A stretch of DNA of 64,000 nucleotides from Acinetobacter terrae (GCF_013004375.1 NZ_JABERI010000041.1:1-64000), one strand, 5' to 3'. Shown: positions 36,632 to 45,766, numbered from the stretch's first letter. Notes: generated by a model not told the origin, from the sequence alone. Numbers and translations: made by a program.

Positions 36632-38134
36632 ATGAAAAACGGTTTAGAACGCATTCGCTTAGTCTCCCTTCGCGACAAAATAATGTCTGCTCAACAAGCG
36701 ATTGAATTGATTCAAGACGGTGCTGTAGTAGGTTTAAGTGGTTTTGGTGGTGCGGGTGAAGCCAAAACTGTCCCTTTGGCTTTGGCGGATTTCGCTCAAC
36801 AACATCCTTTAAAAATCACCCTGGCCACCGGTGCTAGTTTGGGTAATAGAATTGATGGCCGCTTGAATGAAGCGCATGCCATTCAACGCCGTTATCCCTA
36901 TCAGGCCGATCCCAGCTTGCGTAAATCTATTAACGCCGGTGAAGTGATGTATATCGATCAGCATCTGTCTGAAATGGCTGATAACATTCGTCATCATAAT
37001 TTACCGCGTATTAATGTGGCTGTCATTGCAGCAACTGCCATTACAGAAGATGGTCAGATTATTCCAACAGGTTCATGCGGTAACTCGGCTAATTTTATTG
37101 AAATGGCTGATCATGTCATTATTGAAATTGATAATACAATCAATCCTGTGCTTGAAGGCGTGCATGATATTTATGTGCCCAAAGCCCGTCCAAATCGTGC
37201 GCCGATTCCCTTGATTCACGCCGGCGATCGTATTGGTACGATTGGAATTCAGGTGAGTCCTGAAAAGATTTCCGCGATTGTACTGAATGATATTCCAGAT
37301 ACATCCTTCAATATGGATGAACCAGATAGCGATACCTTGTCGATTGCCAAACACCTGATTCAATTCTTTGAGAATGAAGTGGCAGCAGGGCGCTTGCCGA
37401 CAAATCTGGGTCCGTTACAGTCAGGTGTGGGTTCAATTGCCAATGCCGTTTTTTCGGGCTTTGAACATTCAAACTTCCATCATTTGGAAATGTACTCGGA
37501 AGTCTTGCAGGACTGTACTTTCGACTTGATTGATTCTGGCAAAATGACTTTTGCTTCAGGCTGTTCAATGACCCTGTCTGACGCTTGTGCCAAGCGTGTC
37601 ATGAGCAACTTTGAACAATACAAAGACAAGATTGTGCTACGGCCGCAAGAAATTTCCAATAATCCTGAAATCATCCGTCGTTTAGGGATTATTGCGATTA
37701 ACACGGCACTTGAGTTTGATATCTACGGTAACGTAAATTCGACCCATGTCACCGGTACCAAAATGATGAATGGTATTGGCGGTTCAGGTGACTTTACCCG
37801 TCATGCACATCTGGCAATTTTTGTGACCAAGTCGATTGCCAAAGGCGGCGCAATTTCCTCAGTTGTTCCAATGGTCAGTCATACGGATCATACCGAACAT
37901 GACATTGATATTTTAGTTACGGAGCAGGGTCTGGCAGATTTACGTGGTTTAGCACCGCGTGAACGTGCCCGCAAGATTATTGACTGCTGTGCGCATCCAA
38001 GTTACCACGATGCGTTAAACGACTATTTTGACCGTGCTTGTGCAAAGGGCGGACACACGCCGCATATTTTGCAAGAAGCTTTGTCTTGGCATGCAAAATT
38101 TGAAGAAACAGGTAGCATGCAAAAAACTGCATAA
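36632..38134 (+). CDS. acetyl-CoA hydrolase/CoA-transferase family protein, succinate CoA-transferase-like
   Basis: 500 aa single-chain CoA-transferase of the Cat1/AarC/ScpC group. The N-terminal block GLSGFGGAGEAKTVPLALAD and the glutamate of the EMYSEVLQD segment fit the family (the Glu forms the covalent CoA intermediate). The C-terminal VTEQGLADLRGLAPRERAR motif is diagnostic. It probably swaps CoA between succinyl-CoA or acetyl-CoA and an acid. The ribosome site is weak. It lies 99 bases after the thiolase; a shared transcript is likely but not certain. Confidence 0.88.
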   Translation: MKNGLERIRLVSLRDKIMSAQQAIELIQDGAVVGLSGFGGAGEAKTVPLALADFAQQHPLKITLATGASLGNRIDGRLNEAHAIQRRYPYQADPSLRKSINAGEVMYIDQHLSEMADNIRHHNLPRINVAVIAATAITEDGQIIPTGSCGNSANFIEMADHVIIEIDNTINPVLEGVHDIYVPKARPNRAPIPLIHAGDRIGTIGIQVSPEKISAIVLNDIPDTSFNMDEPDSDTLSIAKHLIQFFENEVAAGRLPTNLGPLQSGVGSIANAVFSGFEHSNFHHLEMYSEVLQDCTFDLIDSGKMTFASGCSMTLSDACAKRVMSNFEQYKDKIVLRPQEISNNPEIIRRLGIIAINTALEFDIYGNVNSTHVTGTKMMNGIGGSGDFTRHAHLAIFVTKSIAKGGAISSVVPMVSHTDHTEHDIDILVTEQGLADLRGLAPRERARKIIDCCAHPSYHDALNDYFDRACAKGGHTPHILQEALSWHAKFEETGSMQKTA

Positions 38135-38160
38135 GATCACGTCTAGCTAGAAAATGAGAG

Positions 38161-38185
38161 AACCCATCATGAGATGGGTTTTTTT
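38161..38185 (+). terminator. terminator after the CoA-transferase gene
   Basis: AACCCATC-ATGA-GATGGGTT with a T-run to 38185. Confidence 0.88.
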
Positions 38186-38331
38186 ATGAATGAAATGTGG
38201 ATATAAATTTCAAAAAATGACGAAAGCAAAACAGATGCAGTACTGCTGAAACCGTTTGCCAACAAGAACCTGCTTAACCGAAAGGGCGTTCTTTTTATAA
38301 TGACCGCTTTGCAATACTCAAGGTCAAAATT

Positions 38332-38670
38332 TTGAAATATATTCAATATTTTTCAGGAATCACGTTATTACTTCTGTTAACTGCTTGTGCTAAAGCACCG
38401 GATTATCAAGGTACTTGGAAAAATACCTTAGAAAACCCAAAACTTGAAAATTCACTCGTGATTGCCAAAAATGGTGACAATTATTTCATTACCAATACGT
38501 TAAAAGACAAAGCAACCGGTAAAACTGAAAAGAAAAATCCTGTTCCTGCCTCAGTCAGCAAGAATGGTTTACTTGAGGTGAATGCAGGTGCCGGTGTGGT
38601 TGATTTTGCGATTGACGAGAAAACCGGAAATCTGGTGGGTTCAGGCTCAATTTATAAAAAAGCAAAATAA
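38332..38670 (+). CDS. small lipoprotein
   Basis: 112 aa starting with TTG at 38332; CAAGG lies about 10 bases upstream. It has a clear lipoprotein signal with lipobox LTAC (Cys19). The mature part is Lys/Asn-rich and beta-like (GTWKNTLENPKLENSLVIAK). The beginning YQGTWKN resembles small lipocalin-like lipoproteins, but I cannot place the family. It stands alone between two terminators. Confidence 0.8.
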   Translation: MKYIQYFSGITLLLLLTACAKAPDYQGTWKNTLENPKLENSLVIAKNGDNYFITNTLKDKATGKTEKKNPVPASVSKNGLLEVNAGAGVVDFAIDEKTGNLVGSGSIYKKAK

Positions 38671-38686
38671 TTGAATGATTGTATCC

Positions 38687-38722
38687 GATGCCGTGGCTTA
38701 GTTTAGTTACGGCATCTTTTTT
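38687..38722 (+). terminator. terminator after the small lipoprotein
   Basis: GATGCCGT / ACGGCATC stem with a 14-base loop and a T-run. Confidence 0.82.
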
Positions 38723-38815
38723 ATCTCATTGATAGAATTTAATAACTCGGCATAATCTTGCACAAAATAATTTGTATAGGTTTTAATTTATTTTAATTCA
38801 TGTACCGAATATTGA

Positions 38816-39096
38816 TCATAGATAGCCTATATCGATCCTCACATTGTGAACTGCTTCAACACTAATCAATGAATCTTCAATAATGAGGCAATATTCAGCT
38901 TGAACCTCAAATTGTTGAAGACTTTTAAATACACTTTTTTAAGTTACGTATCACGCTGTTGTTGAATGAGGTCTAAATCTATTTTTTCTGTAGTGAGTTG
39001 TTCAATCAAACTGGCATCCACTTGATTTCCGCTACTGACGGAATCAATTCGGGTTTCAACTAAATCAAAACAAAATATTTTTTCCTTGAAATATGG
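38816..39096 (-). pseudogene. decayed gene of unknown family
   Basis: Two protein-like pieces in neighbouring minus-strand frames appear to be one broken gene. The upstream piece contains FDLVETRIDSVSSGNQVD and EQLTTEKIDLDLIQQQRDT, ending at a stop at 38944-38946. The second, in a shifted frame, reads VFKSLQQFEVQAEYCLIIED then SLISVEAVHNVRIDIGYL before TGA at 38816-38818. No start codon is found; the upstream frame is closed by TGA at 39097-39099. It is probably a frameshifted and truncated remnant. Confidence 0.45.
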
Positions 39097-39179
39097 TCAA
39101 CTTAGATTTTTTAGTTGAATGAGCTGAATTACATCTCATCTCAATATGGACAGCGCTTTAAGTACAAAATTCTTCCATT

Positions 39180-39896
39180 TTAGCGATTATTCGAAAATCT
39201 TTCTTCAAGTTGGGTAAACAGGGTTTGCATGCCTTGAGTCGCTGTTTCGGGAATTAAATGATATTGCTGTGGTACACGAAGGTGATCGGCTTTAGGGTCG
39301 ATATAATAAGCTTTACATGTTTCAGGTATTTCATGAATCAGTCCTGCAACTGGGTAAACCACCAAACTGGATCCAATCACGATGAAAATATCGGCATCTT
39401 GAACCAGTTGCATGGCTTGTTCATACGCAGGAACTGTTTCGCCAAACCAGACCACATGTGGACGCAGCGGATAGCCTTGCGGACATTTATCTCGTTCCAG
39501 GTTTAATTCCCAACCTTGAATCGGATAGAAAGTCTCAGAATACTGGGCACCAGGCGCAGAGCTTTTAGCTAAGCGAATATTGCCATGTAAATGTAAAACA
39601 TGCCGGTTTCCAGCGCGTTCATGCAAATCATCTATATTTTGGGTAATGACATAACATTCTGCAAAATCTTGAATTTTGGCAATGAGTTGATGAGCTAAAT
39701 TTGGCTGTGCTTCCAAAACACTTTTGCGTCGTGCATTATAAAAGCGTTGCACCAGTTCCGGATTTTTTTGCCATGCTTCGGGCGTCGCTACATCTTCAAT
39801 CTTGTGGTTTTCCCAGAGTCCATCATGATCACGAAAAGTATTGATTCCGCTTTCTGCACTCATTCCTGCACCGGAAAAGATCACGATTTTTGGCAT
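39180..39896 (-). CDS. cobB: Sir2 family NAD-dependent protein deacylase
   Basis: 238 aa sirtuin. NAD-binding GAGMSAESGINTFRDHDGLW, the QNIDDLHERAG block, catalytic His in HLHGNIR and VVWFGETVP are all present. The Y53-x-x-R56 pair (FYNARR) matches the acyl-carboxylate pocket of SIRT5/CobB-type desuccinylases. Of the four zinc cysteines only one remains (DKCPQG); the first pair is replaced by a SSAPGAQYSETF segment. Zinc-less forms with this ELNL..DKC..LRPH pattern exist in other bacteria, so the protein is probably active. Substrates likely include acylated metabolic enzymes. Confidence 0.88.
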   Translation of the reverse strand: MPKIVIFSGAGMSAESGINTFRDHDGLWENHKIEDVATPEAWQKNPELVQRFYNARRKSVLEAQPNLAHQLIAKIQDFAECYVITQNIDDLHERAGNRHVLHLHGNIRLAKSSAPGAQYSETFYPIQGWELNLERDKCPQGYPLRPHVVWFGETVPAYEQAMQLVQDADIFIVIGSSLVVYPVAGLIHEIPETCKAYYIDPKADHLRVPQQYHLIPETATQGMQTLFTQLEERFSNNR

Positions 39897-40000
39897 TTTT
39901 TCTCAGTTTTCTATCTTTAACTTAAATAAACGTATCATAAATTATTCAGGTTTTTATAGGTTTTATAGAGCACTTCAATTTTACTTTTGAGCCGCTATAA

Positions 40001-40030
40001 AGCAAAAGCCCCCACAAATTTGTGAGGGCT
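40001..40030 (-). terminator. terminator of the ben-cat supercluster
   Basis: AGCCCTCACAAA / TTTGTGGGGGCT (minus-strand reading, 40007-40030) followed by TTTTGCTTT. It lies 19 bases after the last gene of the cluster. Confidence 0.8.
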
Positions 40031-40048
40031 AATTCTGTTATTTTTCTA

Positions 40049-40825
40049 TTAAGCAATAAACTGCTGAACAGCCTGATTGAACTCGTTTGGACATTCAATA
40101 TTTGAAATATGCGAGGCATTAATTTCAAATAACGCGCTATTTTTAATATGATTTACCATATATTGACCGTCTGAAACTGTGGTCACTGGATCTTTTTGAC
40201 CTGCAATAACCAGTATCGGTACACGAATTTCTTCTAACTGTTCACGTAAATCTGCTTTTGCTAAAGCTTCACAGCAACTTGCGTAACCTTCGGCGCTGCC
40301 AGCTGCCAAGCTGTTTTGCAACTTTTCAATTTCTGCTGCATTGCTTTGAATAAATTTATCTGTAAACCAGCGCCCGGCTGCAGTTGAAGCGATCGGCTGT
40401 AAACCTTGCTCACGCACCAGTGCTGCGCGCTCATTCCACGCTTGTTCTTGACCAATTTTCGCTGCAGTATTGCAGACAACGATTTGGTTAAAACGTTTGG
40501 CCTTGTGAACGGCAAGCCATTGACCGGTTAAGCCACCCATTGAAATACCACAAAAAACAGCTTTTTCAATATTCAGATGGTCAAGCAAGTTCACTACATC
40601 TTGACCCAATTGCTCAAGCGTATAGGGACCTTGTGGAGCTGATGATGCACCATGACCGCGTGTGTCATAACAAATCACAAAAAAATCATCTTTAAAATGA
40701 TCAATTTGAGGTTGCCACATTGCATAATTTGTCCCAAGCGAATTTGAAAAAATGATCGCAGGTTTAGTCACATTACCAAAGGTTTGGTAATTGATTTGAG
40801 CACCATTAGAGCTAAAAGTTGGCAT
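40049..40825 (-). CDS. pcaD: 3-oxoadipate enol-lactonase (CatD/PcaD)
   Basis: 258 aa alpha/beta hydrolase, full family length. It hydrolyses 3-oxoadipate enol-lactone to 3-oxoadipate. The nucleophile Ser sits in CGISMGGLTGQ, the acid in AGQKDPVTT, and the His in ASHISNIECPNEF. AAGGAATATCT precedes the ATG. It is the last gene of the aromatic cluster; in Acinetobacter strains with two sets the cat-linked copy is called catD. Confidence 0.92.
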   Translation of the reverse strand: MPTFSSNGAQINYQTFGNVTKPAIIFSNSLGTNYAMWQPQIDHFKDDFFVICYDTRGHGASSAPQGPYTLEQLGQDVVNLLDHLNIEKAVFCGISMGGLTGQWLAVHKAKRFNQIVVCNTAAKIGQEQAWNERAALVREQGLQPIASTAAGRWFTDKFIQSNAAEIEKLQNSLAAGSAEGYASCCEALAKADLREQLEEIRVPILVIAGQKDPVTTVSDGQYMVNHIKNSALFEINASHISNIECPNEFNQAVQQFIA

Positions 40826-40932
40826 AGATATTCCTTGTATTACTTATCCTTCCTCAATCCTTACTGTACAAAATTTAAATATTGCTATAAAAAAAAGCAC
40901 AGCAAGGAAGGGTTTTTGAAGGATTCTATTTT

Positions 40933-42138
40933 TTAAACGCGTTCAATAATCAAAGCGATACCTTGACCGACACCAATACACATTGAACAAAGGCCATACT
41001 TGCCACCCGTTTGTTCCAGCTGATTTAAAGCAGTCGTCACCAGACGTGCACCCGATGCACCGAGGGGATGACCCAGAGCAATCGCGCCACCATTCGGGTT
41101 GACTTTGGTTGAACCATCTTCTAAACCTAGGTCACGGGTTACTGCCAAGGCTTGAGCAGAAAAGGCTTCATTCAGCTCGATGACATCCATCTGCTCTAAA
41201 GTCAAACCGGTTTGTTTCAACAGCTTTTTAATCGCAGGTGCAGGACCAAAGCCCATGATGCGAGGTTCAACGCCCACCACCGTTGCGCCAATAATTTTGG
41301 CCCGTGGTTTTAAGCCATACTGTGCTACAGCATCATCCGAAGCAATCAGCAGGGCTGCTGCACCATCGTTAATCCCGGATGCATTACCAGCCGTCACTGT
41401 ACCCTCTGCTTTTACCACCGGTTTCAGCTTGGTGAGGGCTTCAAGGGTGGTCGAAGCACGCGGATGTTCATCGGTATCCACGACAACAGGATCGCCTTTA
41501 CGCTGCGGAATTACCACAGGCACGATTTCGTTGGCAAAGAAACCTTTTGCTTGTGCTGCTGCTGTGCGCTGCTGACTTGAGAAAGCGAACTGGTCTTGGT
41601 CTGCACGGTTAATGTTGAACTGTTCCGCCACATTTTCAGCGGTTTGCGGCATGGTTTCGACACCATACATTTCTTTCAGTTTTGGATTGATAAAACGCCA
41701 GCCCATGGTGGTGTCTTCAAGCTTTTGACTACGACCAAATGCAGTTTCCGATTTACCCATCACCAAGGGCGCACGGCTCATGGATTCCACACCACCGGCA
41801 ATAATCAGATTGGCTTCACCAGCTTTAATGGCACGTGCAGCGATTGCTACCGCATCCAGCGATGAACCACATAAACGGTTGACCGTCGTTGCAGGCACTT
41901 GATAAGGCAGACCTGCAAGCAGAGATGACATACGACCGACGTTACGGTTATCTTCACCGGCTTGGTTGGCACAGCCATAAATCACATCATCAACCTGTTC
42001 CCAGTTCACACTTGGGTTACGTTCAATAAGAGCTTTAATCGGCAAAGCACCGAGGTCATCGGCACGAACGGGTGCCAGACCACCGGCATAACGGCCGAAT
42101 GGGGTACGGATGGCATCTACGATATAGGCGTTTTTCAT
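40933..42138 (-). CDS. pcaF: 3-oxoadipyl-CoA thiolase (CatF/PcaF)
   Basis: 401 aa, the family length. It cleaves 3-oxoadipyl-CoA to succinyl-CoA and acetyl-CoA. Cys in NRLCGSSLDAV, His in ELNEAFSAQ, GGAIALGHPLGASGAR and the final CSMCIGVGQGIA block are seen. AAAGGATTACACA precedes the ATG. Directly upstream lies a MITE-like repeat that separates it from catJ, so its expression may differ from the genes before it. Confidence 0.93.
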   Translation of the reverse strand: MKNAYIVDAIRTPFGRYAGGLAPVRADDLGALPIKALIERNPSVNWEQVDDVIYGCANQAGEDNRNVGRMSSLLAGLPYQVPATTVNRLCGSSLDAVAIAARAIKAGEANLIIAGGVESMSRAPLVMGKSETAFGRSQKLEDTTMGWRFINPKLKEMYGVETMPQTAENVAEQFNINRADQDQFAFSSQQRTAAAQAKGFFANEIVPVVIPQRKGDPVVVDTDEHPRASTTLEALTKLKPVVKAEGTVTAGNASGINDGAAALLIASDDAVAQYGLKPRAKIIGATVVGVEPRIMGFGPAPAIKKLLKQTGLTLEQMDVIELNEAFSAQALAVTRDLGLEDGSTKVNPNGGAIALGHPLGASGARLVTTALNQLEQTGGKYGLCSMCIGVGQGIALIIERV

Positions 42139-42153
42139 TGTGTAATCCTTTTA

Positions 42154-42289
42154 CCTCCCTTAATCCCTCCTGAAAGGAGGGAGACTTACCCGGCTTCAAA
42201 ATGATTTGAGCTTGGGTATAAAGTCTCCCTTTCTTGCGCATCGACTTAAAGCAATGCTTAAGTCTGGCTCAGGGGGATTAGGGGGATTT
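42154..42289. repeat. MITE-like imperfect inverted-repeat element inside the cat operon
   Basis: About 136 bases. The ends are imperfect inverted repeats: CCTCCCTTAATCCCTCCTGA at the left and, on the opposite strand at the right end, ATCCCCCTAATCCCCCTGAG. Two inner hairpins are visible: GGGAGACTT / AAGTCTCCC (42179-42187 with 42220-42228) and GACTTAAAGC / GCTTAAGTC (42243-42262). The composition differs from the surrounding coding DNA. No ORF is inside. Similar C-rich intergenic repeats occur many times in Acinetobacter genomes as far as I recall. Confidence 0.7.
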
Positions 42290-42309
42290 AAAATTTTCTT
42301 TAAAGTGTA

Positions 42310-42963
42310 TTAGCCTTGAGTTGCATCAATCAGTTTGGCACCGGTCAATGACTGCAATTCTTCAAATGACAGACCTTCAACTTTCTCAATCACTTTCATA
42401 CCTTCGCTTGTCACATCAATCACACACAGGTCTGTATAGATACGGTCGACACATTTCAAACCAGTCGCAGGGTAAGACAACTCAGCGACGATTTTTGGCT
42501 CGCCTTTTTTAGTCACGTGGTCTGTAGTGATAAAGACTTTTTTTGCACCAACAGCCAAGTCCATCGCACCGCCAACAGCAGGAATCGCATCCGGTGCACC
42601 GGTATGCCAGTTGGCCAGGTCACCATTTTCAGCGACCTGGAATGCACCTAGCACAGCAATATCCAAATGACCGCCACGCATCATGGCAAAGGAATCACCA
42701 TGATGGAAGAATGAACCGCCTTCAAGCAAGGTAACAAATTCTTTACCGGCATTAATCAGCTCTGGATCACGGTCTTCTTCAGCAGGAGGAGGACCAAAAG
42801 CCAGCAAGCCATTTTCAGAATGTAAAAACACGTCTTTGTCTGAAGGCAGGTAGCTGGAAATCTTGGTCGGCAAGCCAATCCCGAGATTGACATAGGCGCC
42901 ATCTGGAATGTCCTGTGCCACACGTTCAGCAATCTGGTCACGGCTTAATTTGGTATAACTCAT
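42310..42963 (-). CDS. pcaJ: 3-oxoadipate CoA-transferase subunit B (CatJ/PcaJ)
   Basis: 217 aa. It forms a heteromer with the adjacent subunit A and moves CoA from succinyl-CoA to 3-oxoadipate. The catalytic Glu is in SENGLLAFG, and GGSFFHHGDSFAMMRGGHLD is typical of beta subunits. GGAGTATTAAAAG precedes the ATG. It is 21 bases downstream of subunit A, a tight pair. Confidence 0.93.
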   Translation of the reverse strand: MSYTKLSRDQIAERVAQDIPDGAYVNLGIGLPTKISSYLPSDKDVFLHSENGLLAFGPPPAEEDRDPELINAGKEFVTLLEGGSFFHHGDSFAMMRGGHLDIAVLGAFQVAENGDLANWHTGAPDAIPAVGGAMDLAVGAKKVFITTDHVTKKGEPKIVAELSYPATGLKCVDRIYTDLCVIDVTSEGMKVIEKVEGLSFEELQSLTGAKLIDATQG

Positions 42964-42984
42964 CTTTTAATACTCCAATGCCAA

Positions 42985-43656
42985 TTACTGTGCAGGTTTT
43001 ACTGCAACCACGTGTTGAACAAAAATCCCCGGGGTGATGATGTGCTCTGGATCAAGTGCACCCAGTTCAACCACTTCAGAAACCTGGGCAATGGTGACAT
43101 CGGCTGCCATGGCCATAATCGGGCCAAAGTTACGTGCCGATTTACGGTAAACCAGATTGCCCCAGCGGTCGCCTTTATGCGCTTTGATTAAAGCAAAATC
43201 TGCTTTGATCGGATTTTCCAGCACATAGTCTTTGCCTTCATAGTTCATGGTCGGTTTGCCTTCCGCCAGCAAGGTACCAAAACCGGTTGGGGTATAGATC
43301 GGACCTAAGCCCATACCTGCAGCCTGAATACGGCAGGCCAGGTTGCCTTGCGGTACCAGTTCCAGTTCGATCTTGCCGGCACGATAGATTTCATCGAATA
43401 CATAGGAATCTGACTGACGAGGGAAAGAGCAGATGATTTTGCGTACCGCACCGGTTTTTAACAGTTTAGCCAAACCGTAATCACCATTACCGGCATTGTT
43501 GTTGACGATGATCAGGTCTTTAACACCCAGTTCAATCAAGCCATCAATCAGTTCAGCCGGTTGTCCAGCCGTACCGAAACCACCAATCATGATGGTTGCA
43601 CCATCTTTAATTTGCGAAAGTGCTTCAGTCAGTGAAGCGGAGCTTTTATCAATCAT
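42985..43656 (-). CDS. pcaI: 3-oxoadipate CoA-transferase subunit A (CatI/PcaI)
   Basis: 223 aa alpha subunit. GGFGTAGQPAELIDGLIELG at the N-terminus (CoA-binding glycine block) and NNNAGNGDYGLAKLL identify it. The order catI, catJ, catF, catD matches the Acinetobacter cat operon. GGAAACATT precedes the ATG. It lies 27 bases after benE with no terminator in between, so the ben and cat parts are probably read through. Confidence 0.93.
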   Translation of the reverse strand: MIDKSSASLTEALSQIKDGATIMIGGFGTAGQPAELIDGLIELGVKDLIIVNNNAGNGDYGLAKLLKTGAVRKIICSFPRQSDSYVFDEIYRAGKIELELVPQGNLACRIQAAGMGLGPIYTPTGFGTLLAEGKPTMNYEGKDYVLENPIKADFALIKAHKGDRWGNLVYRKSARNFGPIMAMAADVTIAQVSEVVELGALDPEHIITPGIFVQHVVAVKPAQ

Positions 43657-43683
43657 AATGTTTCCTAGACAATCATTTGCCCA

Positions 43684-44904
43684 TTAACTTTTAGAGCTTT
43701 GAGTTGAAGGGAGAGCAGTGCTATTCGGTTCACGTTTATTTAAAACTAAATGTGCAATGATACCGATACAAATACCCCAAAATACGGAACTGAGCCCTAA
43801 AAAATGCATGCCAGAGGCAGTGGCTAAAAAAGTGATGAGGGCTGCATCTCGATGAGATTCATTTTTCATCGCGACAGAAATATTGGTTGCAATCGCACCC
43901 AGTAAAGCCAGACCTGCTAATGCAGCGACCAACTCTTTAGGCAATAAGCTGAACAACATGACAATACTGCCGGCAAATAAACCGCCTAAAATGTAAAAAA
44001 TACCGTTGGCGATTCCGGCGATATAACGTTTGTCTTTCAGTTCATGTGCATCTTTACCCATACATAAAGCAGCAGTGATAGAGGCCAGAACGATGGTAAT
44101 TCCACCGACACAAGCGACTGCCAAGGATGCAATACTGGTTACCGTGATAATCGGTTTAGCCGGCGTGTCATAACCACTGAGTTTCATGATGGCCATACCC
44201 GGTAAAAACTGACCGGAAAGACTGACCAGAATCAGGGGAATGGCCAAATTCAGGGTTGAATTCCAGGTCCATTCAGGGGCGATAAATTGCGGAATGGCGA
44301 GGGTGAAATTGACATCCACCGGATTCATCTTGCCTAAAACCAGACTCAGAACTACACCTGAAACGAGCACCCAAACCATGGCATAGCGTGGCACTAAACG
44401 TTTTGCAACGAGAAACACCATCAGCATGCCAAAAACAATCATCGGCATGGTATCCGTTGCAGTAAAAAGCCCCAGACCAAACTGAAAAAGGATTCCGGCC
44501 ATCATGCCAGCTGCGACATCTTGGGGAATCCATTTCAATAATTTGTCGAAATAACCGGTAATTCCAATCAAAAAAATCACCACAGCAGAAGTGATGTATG
44601 CGGCGATGGCTTCATTCAATGAAATATTGGGGAACAGGGTCACCAATAATGCCGTTCCCGGTGCAGACCATGCGGTAATCACCGGAACTTTGTATTTAAT
44701 CGAAAGAAAAATACCGGCAACAGCTGCACCAATTGAAATTCCCCAAATCCACGAAATCATCATGGCACTGGATACTTGCGCTTTTTGGGCGGCTTGGAAA
44801 AAAATGATCAGTGGACCTGAATAGGAGATCAGCACGGCCAAAAATCCTGCGACCGTGGCTGAAATGGACCAATCATCTTTTAATGTTTTTAACAGGGTCG
44901 TCAT
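43684..44904 (-). CDS. benE: benzoate transporter BenE
   Basis: 406 aa from ATG 44904, which has GGAGG about 10 bases upstream; a start 10 codons earlier overlaps that site. It is a BenE-family permease with about 12 membrane segments, importing benzoate. The N-terminal SISATVAGFLAVLISYSGPL and the NESHRDAALITFLATASGM stretch are typical. It follows benD by 60 bases and precedes catI in the same direction. Confidence 0.92.
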   Translation of the reverse strand: MTTLLKTLKDDWSISATVAGFLAVLISYSGPLIIFFQAAQKAQVSSAMMISWIWGISIGAAVAGIFLSIKYKVPVITAWSAPGTALLVTLFPNISLNEAIAAYITSAVVIFLIGITGYFDKLLKWIPQDVAAGMMAGILFQFGLGLFTATDTMPMIVFGMLMVFLVAKRLVPRYAMVWVLVSGVVLSLVLGKMNPVDVNFTLAIPQFIAPEWTWNSTLNLAIPLILVSLSGQFLPGMAIMKLSGYDTPAKPIITVTSIASLAVACVGGITIVLASITAALCMGKDAHELKDKRYIAGIANGIFYILGGLFAGSIVMLFSLLPKELVAALAGLALLGAIATNISVAMKNESHRDAALITFLATASGMHFLGLSSVFWGICIGIIAHLVLNKREPNSTALPSTQSSKS

Positions 44905-44964
44905 TGCGCTATTGCCTCCATGCGTAGAATTCAATGATCCTGTTGAATTTTGATGAGATCAGGT

Positions 44965-45750
44965 TTAACCCTGATCGCCACCACCTACAGGAACCACAGT
45001 TCCTGTCATATATGAAGATTCATCTGAAGCCAGGAATACAATGGCATTCACCTGTTCTTGAATGGTGCCGTAGCGTCCCAAAAAAGTACGGTCAATGGTT
45101 TGATCCACTACTTGCTGCATCCATTCTTTTTCTGACTCGGTCAGAGGATTGGTATTGCGTGGCACTTTACGTGGTGGCGCTTCGGTTCCACCAGTTGCTA
45201 CCGCATTGACACGGATACCATCTTTGGCATGTTCAAATGCGAGGGCAGCCGTTAAACCATTTACACCACCTTTAGAAGCAGAGTAAGGCACACGATTGAT
45301 ACCACGTGTTGCAATAGATGAAACGTTAACGATAGTACCTTTTTGATTTTTAATCATTTCAGGTAACACTGCACGGCAGCACCACATCGTTGGGAACAAT
45401 GAACGATTCACTTCCTTGATAATTTCTTCTTCAGAAAATTCTTCGAAAGGTTTCATCCAGATCGCGCCACCGACATTGTTAATCAGGGCATCGACACGGC
45501 CATAGGTCGCTATTGCTTTTTCAACGACCGACTGGGCACCGGCAAAAGTTTCCAGATTGGCTTTGACAGTAATCGCATCGCCACCAGTGGCTTCTATTTC
45601 AGCCAGTACCTCTTCCACATAAGGGGAAAGGTCAGCCATCACCACTTGTGCGCCTTCGCTGGCAACTTGCAGCGCCACACCGCGACCAATGCCTTGAGCG
45701 GCACCGGTCACAATTACGACTTTATCTTGAAATCTTTGACGATCAGACAT
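44965..45750 (-). CDS. benD: benzoate diol dehydrogenase BenD
   Basis: 261 aa short-chain dehydrogenase. It oxidises the cis-diol of benzoate (1,6-dihydroxycyclohexa-2,4-diene-1-carboxylate) to catechol with loss of CO2. Cofactor motif TGAAQGIGRG, Ser in VSSIA and YSASKGG catalytic Tyr/Lys are in place. The start MSDRQRFQDKV at 45750 has GGGAAT upstream; a longer frame runs back into benC and is not used. It lies 16 bases after benC. Confidence 0.94.
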   Translation of the reverse strand: MSDRQRFQDKVVIVTGAAQGIGRGVALQVASEGAQVVMADLSPYVEEVLAEIEATGGDAITVKANLETFAGAQSVVEKAIATYGRVDALINNVGGAIWMKPFEEFSEEEIIKEVNRSLFPTMWCCRAVLPEMIKNQKGTIVNVSSIATRGINRVPYSASKGGVNGLTAALAFEHAKDGIRVNAVATGGTEAPPRKVPRNTNPLTESEKEWMQQVVDQTIDRTFLGRYGTIQEQVNAIVFLASDESSYMTGTVVPVGGGDQG

Positions 45751-45766
45751 TTGATTGATTCCCGAA

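Noticed and set aside
41180..41575. 131-codon plus-strand ORF inside catF
   Set aside because: Antisense to a clear thiolase gene, no ribosome site.
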